Shown here: positions 23,705-30,300 of the stretch, piece by piece | Layout of the letters: each line of letters opens with the position of its first letter | Position numbering within the stretch: position 1 is the first letter of the stretch | Assembly (NCBI RefSeq): GCF_001306035.1 | Contig: NZ_LGCM01000065.1 | Location: 186,001 to 250,000, forward strand | DNA length: 64,000 bases | DNA from: Levilinea saccharolytica | GTDB lineage: Bacteria; Chloroflexota; Anaerolineae; Anaerolineales; Anaerolineaceae | Reading direction: 5' to 3' | Notes under the pieces: generated by a model | What the model saw: only the letters and a program-made list of their open reading frames with translations | Databases searched by the model: none | Told to the model about the DNA's origin: nothing | Made by a program: the position numbers and the translations under genes

Positions 23705-24469
23705 ATGCATGCACTGATGATCAACAGCAGCGCCCGCAGGCACGGCAACACGGACACCGCCTTATCCGTCTACGCCGATATCCTGCGCCAGGCCGGTTGG
23801 ACGGTGGAGGGGGTGCAGATCTCTGCGCTGAACATCGGCATGTGCCGGGGATGCCGGCTGTGTTTTGATCGGGGCGAGCAAGCCTGCCCGCACAAGGATG
23901 ACCTTTTGGAGCTGTATGCGAAGGTTAAAAGCAGCGATGTGCTGCTCCTGGGAAGCCCCATTTACGTGGAAGACGTCAACGGGATCATGAAGAACTGGAT
24001 TGACCGCATGGCGTTCAACTGCCACCGGCCACAGCTGTTCGCGCAGAAGGCCTACATCGTGTGCACGTCCGGCTCCGGGGCCTCGTGGCACGCGGCCGAC
24101 ACGCTCCAGCGCGCCTTGCAGACCTGGGGGGCAGGGATCATTGGGCGCAGTAAGTTTATCGCGGGGGCAAAAACCACCCCGGATGAATTCGCCCGGCAGT
24201 ACCGCCAGAAGATTGAAGCGGACGTGCGCAAAATTCTGCGGGCTGCGCCGCGGAAGCAGCCGTCTTTTTTGCAGCTCTTGACCTTTCAGATCCAGAAAAT
24301 GTATTATCAAAAGGCGGAGTATGACGGCACCTATGACCAGCAGTTCTGGCAGGAGCAGGGCTGGCTGAGCGAGGGGCGCGCGTACTATACGGAAGTTCCG
24401 GTGAGCCGCCTCAAAACTGGCGCGGCTCGCTGGATGGGCAAAGGCATTATGGCGGTGATATTGCGGTGA
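23705..24469 (+). CDS. Flavodoxin-fold NAD(P)H-dependent FMN reductase-like protein
   Basis: 254 residues. The FMN-phosphate loop INSSARRHGNTDTAL follows the first strand; GSPIYVEDVNGIMKNWIDR is the second flavin contact. Between them MCRGCRLCFDRGEQACPHKDD carries the cysteines seen in iron-sulfur flavoproteins, usually a 4Fe-4S ligand set in the longer members or a structural remnant in others. A 60-residue C-terminal extension follows the core. AGGAG precedes the ATG. It is probably an oxidoreductase of unknown electron acceptor. Confidence 0.85.
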   Translation: MHALMINSSARRHGNTDTALSVYADILRQAGWTVEGVQISALNIGMCRGCRLCFDRGEQACPHKDDLLELYAKVKSSDVLLLGSPIYVEDVNGIMKNWIDRMAFNCHRPQLFAQKAYIVCTSGSGASWHAADTLQRALQTWGAGIIGRSKFIAGAKTTPDEFARQYRQKIEADVRKILRAAPRKQPSFLQLLTFQIQKMYYQKAEYDGTYDQQFWQEQGWLSEGRAYYTEVPVSRLKTGAARWMGKGIMAVILR

Positions 24470-24528
24470 GATGGTGCAGGATAGACGGGTGAATGCTGCG
24501 GAAATTCGGACGGCAGGGAGTGTGGATC

Positions 24529-25185
24529 ATGAACCGTGAAACCCTGTGGAAAATCATCACCCTGGTGGAGCTGGCGGCCGCGGCGGTGGTGATCGTATTG
24601 GACCTCTTGATACCCACCCTGGTGATCCTGGGAATGATGGCAGCGTCGCTGCTGCTCCGCCGCGAACCCATCCGCGTGCTGGGGTTCAAGCGTCCCCCAT
24701 CCTGGCCGCGCCTGATTGGCTTGAGTTTCGCCGGTGCGGTGGGACTGCAGTTGTTGGATGTGGGCGTGACCCTGCCGATCCTCAACCGGCTGACGGGTAC
24801 GACCATTGATTACAGCGGGTTTGCCCACCTGCAGGGCAACCTGGGGCAGCTCGTTTTGCTTTTGGTGGTTTCCTGGACGTTGGCGGCTTTGGGCGAAGAG
24901 ATGGTGTACCGCGGCTACCTCCAAAAGCTGCTCACGCAGTTGGTGGGGCCCAGCCTGCCGGGGGTGCTGATCACCGTGGGGATTTCCAGCCTGCTGTTCG
25001 GCATTGCCCACACCGAGCAGGGCCTCATCGGCGTGGTGGTCACCACGTTGGATGCGCTCTTCTTTAGCTGGCTGAAGCTGAAAATGGACGGCAACCTGTG
25101 GGCTGCGGTGCTGGCGCACGGGTTTTACAACTCTGTGGGCGTCATTATTTTCTTCTTCACCGGGCCGATCTACGGGTTGTGGTGA
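24529..25185 (+). CDS. CPBP family intramembrane glutamic protease
   Basis: 218 residues with about six membrane helices. The three family motifs are intact: GEEMVYRGYLQ (EExxxR), LLFGIAHTEQG (FxxxH) and AHGFYN (HxxxN). These place the catalytic Glu and His within the membrane, as in Rce1 and bacterial Abi proteins. ATG 24529 is chosen because AGGGAG lies eight bases upstream; a longer frame from 24493 has no such site. The bacterial members process peptides, including bacteriocin-like ones, but no peptide gene lies nearby. A second CPBP protein is at 44281-45141. Confidence 0.9.
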   Translation: MNRETLWKIITLVELAAAAVVIVLDLLIPTLVILGMMAASLLLRREPIRVLGFKRPPSWPRLIGLSFAGAVGLQLLDVGVTLPILNRLTGTTIDYSGFAHLQGNLGQLVLLLVVSWTLAALGEEMVYRGYLQKLLTQLVGPSLPGVLITVGISSLLFGIAHTEQGLIGVVVTTLDALFFSWLKLKMDGNLWAAVLAHGFYNSVGVIIFFFTGPIYGLW

Positions 25186-25202
25186 GCATTAAAGAGGGAT
25201 TT

Positions 25203-25667
25203 ATGTCGGCAGACTACGAGATTGAAGTTCACCCCCGGCCGTCCGGCGCAATTCGGGATGAGATCGTCAGCATCGCCCAGGAACTCACCTCAGAATGGTT
25301 CACGCCCAACGTCCCCCAGGACACCTATGCGGATTTGGGCTTTCAAGATGTGATCATCCTCAAAGAGGGGGGCAGGATCGCCGTTTTCATCATGTTCACC
25401 TGCCTGGACGGTACGATTCAGCTGTCCTTGATGGGCACCCGCCTGGAGGCCCGGGGCCGCGGCCTGGGCTCGATCCTGCTCAACGCGTTTTGCGAGCATG
25501 TGAAGAGCATCGGGTTCAACCGCATCATGGTGTACACCGTGCCGCCGGACCGCAAGCCGGCGTATGCTTCCACGCTGGGTTTTTATGAAAAGCACGGCTT
25601 CAGGGTCACGCGCCGGTATGAGGAGCTGTGGGAAGTGGGGGCCTTGCAGTTGGTGAAGGATCTGTAG
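25203..25667 (+). CDS. GNAT family N-acetyltransferase
   Basis: 154 residues from ATG 25203 (AAAGAGGGA upstream). The acetyl-CoA strand and loop are LSLMGTRLEARGRGLGSILLNAF with the R-G-x-G-L-G motif, and the C-terminal block is TLGFYEKHGFRVTRRYEE. Substrate unknown. It starts 17 bases after the CPBP gene and probably forms an operon with it; it converges with the ATPase gene on the other strand only 21 bases away. Confidence 0.88.
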   Translation: MSADYEIEVHPRPSGAIRDEIVSIAQELTSEWFTPNVPQDTYADLGFQDVIILKEGGRIAVFIMFTCLDGTIQLSLMGTRLEARGRGLGSILLNAFCEHVKSIGFNRIMVYTVPPDRKPAYASTLGFYEKHGFRVTRRYEELWEVGALQLVKDL

Positions 25668-25688
25668 GCAGTTTTTCACTGCGCCTGG

Positions 25689-26981
25689 TTATTTGGCTGT
25701 TAACATCCACTCGGCGCAGGATTGTATTTCTACCGGTATGCCGCGGAGGGTAAAGCCGGGTTCGTTGGCATCTGAGAGGATCAGGGCGCTGCGCGCATCC
25801 AGCGCCTGGAGGGCATCTTCCAAAGCCCGAAGCTCCCGTTCACGCGTTGCCGGGTTTTCAAGGTGCTGCGCCACCTGGATCAGCTGCTTCTTTTCCGGTA
25901 GGTAAAAATCCACCTCATACCCGGCTGGGGTCGTGTAATAGTAGATCGCCTGGGTCTGCCGGCGCAAGGTCAGGAACACCAAATTTTCCAGGAGCTTGCC
26001 CGTATTGGGGGAGAAGTTAAAGCCCACGGTGTTGGCCAAGCCTGTATCCACGCAGTAAATTTTCTTGGGGGCAATCTGCTGGCGTTTCACCGAAAAATCA
26101 TACAGATTGAGGGTGAAGATCAGCCAACTATTTTCCATGTAACCAATGTAGCTGCTGATGGTATTGACGCTGCCCAATTTGAGGCGTTCTTTCAGCTTAT
26201 TGAACGAAATGGGACTGGCCGGGTTGCTGATGAGGTAAAAGGCAAGCTCTTTGAGGGCGGTCACCGCCTCAATGCGGTAGCGGGAGGCGATATCGCGGTA
26301 AAGCACATCATCGTACAGGGTGCGCAGCAGGGGCAGCTCGGGATATTTTAAGGCGTCGGGGATGCCGCCAGCCTGCAAATAAGCGGTCAGGGCTGCGTTC
26401 AGCTGGGCGCGTTCCACGGTGGTCATGTGCCCTGGGTGCGGGATGGGCTTTTCTTGAAAGCGGAGATATTCGCGGAACGAGAACGGGAACAGTTCGATGG
26501 GGATATACCGGCCGGTCAGGCGTGTGCCCAGCTCGCGGCTTAAAAGGGAAGCGTTGGAACCGGTAATGTAAAATTTCAACCCCAGGTCCATCCAACGGCG
26601 CACAAAGTGCTCCCAGCCGGAGATGTTTTGGATTTCATCGATGAGAAAAATCTTGCGTTCGCCAAAAACCTCGACCAGTAGTTGATATAAATCGTCGGCG
26701 TCTTCTGCACGGAATCCCAAAAAACGGTCGTCTTCAAAGTTGACATAGTAAAATGCATCCGCCCCCAGCCGGTGCGCCAATTGGGCGAGGAGGGTGGACT
26801 TGCCGACTCGGCGCAGCCCCGAAAGAATAACCGCATGCGGCGCACCGGCGGCTTTCTCAATTTCGGCCAGCGTTTCTCGCTCAATGCCCGGGTCCCGCCG
26901 CCAAAACGCCTCGAATTGCTCCAGCAGCATGGCGCGGACCTGTTCTGAAGACCATCGGGAACGCCAGGTAACTTCATTCAT
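25689..26981 (-). CDS. AAA-family ATPase with C-terminal DUF4143
   Basis: 430 residues. The Walker A SGLRRVGKSTLLAQL is near residue 55, Walker B KIFLIDEIQNI near 112, and the FYITGSNASLLSRELGTRLTGR sensor-1 segment follows; the C-terminal half is DUF4143, a wHTH plus nuclease-like domain (YYTTPAGYEVDFYLPEKKQLIQVA, with D/E-x-K-like acidic residues). Such proteins are abundant and variable in bacteria and archaea, behave like mobile accessory genes, and have no proven role. The promoter matches consensus so well and lies so close to the ATG that the mRNA is predicted to be leaderless. Confidence 0.9.
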   Translation of the reverse strand: MNEVTWRSRWSSEQVRAMLLEQFEAFWRRDPGIERETLAEIEKAAGAPHAVILSGLRRVGKSTLLAQLAHRLGADAFYYVNFEDDRFLGFRAEDADDLYQLLVEVFGERKIFLIDEIQNISGWEHFVRRWMDLGLKFYITGSNASLLSRELGTRLTGRYIPIELFPFSFREYLRFQEKPIPHPGHMTTVERAQLNAALTAYLQAGGIPDALKYPELPLLRTLYDDVLYRDIASRYRIEAVTALKELAFYLISNPASPISFNKLKERLKLGSVNTISSYIGYMENSWLIFTLNLYDFSVKRQQIAPKKIYCVDTGLANTVGFNFSPNTGKLLENLVFLTLRRQTQAIYYYTTPAGYEVDFYLPEKKQLIQVAQHLENPATRERELRALEDALQALDARSALILSDANEPGFTLRGIPVEIQSCAEWMLTAK

Positions 26982-26987
26982 AATGAA

Positions 26988-27021
26988 ATTATAGCAATAA
27001 AAGATTTCATTGTCAATGAAA
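26988..27021 (-). promoter_or_regulatory. Consensus leaderless promoter with palindrome at the -35 box
   Basis: On the minus strand TTGACA (27011-27016) and TATAAT (26988-26993) are exactly 17 bases apart, a full consensus sigma-A promoter. The ATG is at 26979-26981, where transcription should begin, so the mRNA is probably leaderless. TTTCATTG (27005-27012) and CAATGAAA (27014-27021) form a perfect palindrome with one central base over the -35, a likely repressor site. Confidence 0.85.
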
Positions 27022-27370
27022 ATATTATAAGAACTGCGGCCTGAAAGAGCGGCCGGAAATTATGCCCCTGCGTAAAGCACCGCGAGAGTCTGAAATTCGG
27101 AGCCAAAAAGAGAAATTGGGGAGGCAAAAAAACAACCCCATTTTTCAATCTATGCTAGAGTTAAGCGGGTTTTGCTTGAACCCCCCGGTTTTTTCGGAAA
27201 ATTGATTCGTACCGATGTTCGCGTTGTAGGGCGGCAAAAGGGCTGCTTCATACCGCCGTGCATGAAAACGGCTGCTGAGCCCCACGAACCACATCCATAA
27301 AGCGAATCAGGGTGGTGAATTAAGCGGCCACCCCAGGCCCACGGTCAGACGCTGCAACCCAGGAGTCCCA
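27022..27370. other. Long gene-free region upstream of the giant surface-protein gene
   Basis: This stretch of about 350 bases holds two T-rich hairpins. TGGGG with CCCCA and TTTTT occurs at about 27118-27145, and GGGTT with AACCC and a later TTTTTT at about 27167-27195. It also contains a TTGATT with no good -10. No open reading frame, tRNA or known riboswitch is visible. It is probably the long leader or control region of the gene at 27371. Confidence 0.4.
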
Positions 27371-30300
27371 ATGAAACACACCCTCGTCCGCTGTACGCTG
27401 CTGTTCACCCTGCTATTTTCCCTTTTCTTAGTCCCCACCTCCGCGGTCTCCGCGGCTGGCCCGGACCTGTTGGTATCCGGCATCACCAACCCATTCGAGG
27501 CCAACGGAACCTACGTTTGGGCCGGCACCTACAGCGGCTATGATTACTGGTCGCTGACGGTGGGACCCACCACCTACGTGCTTTACAATGACGTCTACGG
27601 CGCAGGCCCGGACCGCTATTGGAACCTGGATACCGATTTTGATGACGAAGGCACGCTGGCCACCCTGTTTTTTTCCTCCAGCCCTTCCACCGCTCTGGTG
27701 CCCACCGGGCTGAGTTGGACGGCGGATTTGGGGGCGGGCTCTCTGATCGTCCAAACGGGCACCCCCAGCCCGGAGATCTCGATCACAGGGAATGGGGCGC
27801 AGATTATGGACGGCAGCGCAGCCATTCTCACCAATAATTTCACCAATTTTGGCGCGGCCAAGTTCCCCGGCGAAACCGCCTCGCGCACCTTCACGATTAA
27901 TAATACCGGTTCGGCGGCGCTGACCCTGGCGGGACCCTCACCCTATGTGACCATCAGCGGCGCCAACGCTGGCAGCTTTGCGGTGACGACCATCCCCAGT
28001 GCTAGCATCCCCGCTTCGACCGGCACGACCACCTTTGCGATCACCTTTACCCCGTCTTTTGAGGGCTATCACAATGCGGTGGTGACCGTGAACAGCAACG
28101 ACAGCGACGAAGGGGAATTCACCTTCGCCATTCAGGGATACGGCTATGTGGCCCGCGACTTGCTGGTGGCAGGGATTACCGAACCGGCGGCGGCCAACGG
28201 CACTTACCTGCATCAGGGGCGGCTGAACCAGTTCCAATACTGGAAACACGCCACCCTCAACTACTACATCTATTTCGACACTTTTGGGGGCGGCGGTTAT
28301 TGGGAGATTGACACGGACACGGATGATGCCCAGGCCCTATTCTTCAAGGGGTCTGAAGACGGCACGCCGGTGGGGCTGACGGGGTGGAGCCCAGATACTG
28401 CATTAGACCCAGACCCGGCTGGAACCCCGGTGATCAGCTACGCTGTTGCCGCACCCGAAATTGATCTATACGGCAACAGCACGCTGATTGCGATCAACGA
28501 CAACACGCCCTCGTTTTCGGATCACACCAAATTTGGCTCGGTGGATGTCTCCGGCGGTTCCCGGACGCGCACCTACACCATTCAAAACAGCGGCGGCGCG
28601 GCCCTGACTCTCACGGGCGTGGCTCTGGGGGGCAGCGACGCGGGCGAATTCAGCAAAACCGACCCCGCTTCGACCTCGATCCCCGCCTACGGCAGCATCA
28701 CCTTTACCGTGACGTTTGACCCCACCAGCGAAGGCACCAAGACCGCCACCCTCACCGTCGCCAGTGATGACAGCGACGAGGGCAGCTATACCTTCACCAT
28801 TTCGGGCGACGCCTATACACCCAAGAATTTGATGGTGTCGGATATCACCACCCCCGCGGCGGCCAACGGCGTGTATCTGTTCCAGGGGGAATTGAACGAG
28901 TTCCAATATTGGAAGCATGAAACGCTCAATTACTACATCTTTAACGATGAGTACACCTCGAGCTATTATTGGAACCTGGACGTGGATACCGACGACACGG
29001 ACATGGACTACCTGTTTTTTACCAACTCGCAAGCTGTGGCTCCGGTTGGGCTGGCGGGCTGGTCTGCCAATACCACCGCCGGGTTTGAAAGCGCTGGGCC
29101 GCCCACGATTGTGTACGCTGGCCCGGAAATGGACGTGAAGGGCGGCGGCGTGAGCATCGCCAGCGGCAGCCTTGTCCCTAGCCTGGCCAATGACACCGAT
29201 TTTGGCTCGGTGGGTGTGGCTGCGGGCAGCACCTCGCACACCTTCACCATCTACAATACCGGTTACGAAACCTTGAACCTGACGGGCTCACCGCAGGTAC
29301 AGATTTTGGGCACGCATGCCGGCGAGTTCAACGTGAGCGCGCAGCCAGCCACACCGGTCGCTGCGCTGACCGGAAGTGCCGCCTTTACGATCGAGTTTAA
29401 CCCGGCTGGCGGCGGGGTGCGCTCCGCGGTGGTGTCCATCGCCAACAACGACAGCAACGAAAATCCCTACACGTTCAACATCCAGGGGACGGGCCTGGTG
29501 GCCCCCACCCTGACCACTGCGGCGGCTTCGGGGATCACCAACAGCGCAGCCGTGCTGGGCGGCACCATCAGCAGCGACGGCGGTGACCCTGTGACCGAGC
29601 GCGGTGTGGTGTATTCGTCCACCAACACCACCCCCACCATTGGCGGCCTGGGTGTGACTCAGGACACCAACGGCTCCGGCAGCGGCGCGTTCAGCGAAAC
29701 CATTTCGGGTCTGTCGCTGGCCACTCACTACTACGTTCAGGCCTATGCCACCAACCCGCAGGGCACCTCGTACGGCGGCGTGGAAGAATTTACCACCCAA
29801 AACATGGTTGCCTCCATCACCCGCAGCAGCGCCAGCCCCACCAACGCCAGTTCGCTGAGCTGGGATGTCACTTTCAGCGCGCCGGTGACGGGTTTGAGCG
29901 CCTCCAATTTCACCCTGGTCGACGGCGGCAGCCTGGCCGGGGCTTCCATCACCAGCGTCAGCGGCTCCGGCACGAGCTGGACGGTGACGGCCAGCACCGG
30001 CACGGGTTCGGGCACGCTGGGACTGAACCTGACCAGCGCCGCGGGATTGAACAACGGGCTTTACAACCTGCCCTTCACCGGTGAAGTGTATGCCCTGGAT
30101 CGGGCGGCGCCCACGGTGACCATCAGCCAGGCGGTGGGGCAGCTTGACCCCACCAACGCCAGCCCAATCCATTTCAGCGTGGTCTTCAGCAAATCCGTCA
30201 CCGGGTTTGATGCCAGCGACGTGGCACTCAGCGGCAGCGCGGGCGCGACCACCATCCTGGTGACCGGCAGCGGTACTACCTACGACGTGGCGGTGAGCGG

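Noticed and set aside
27196-27370. Possible c-di-GMP or other riboswitch upstream of the giant surface-protein gene
   Set aside because: The characteristic GGACGCAAAGCC-type core and the tetraloop receptor are missing, and no other riboswitch consensus I know fits.
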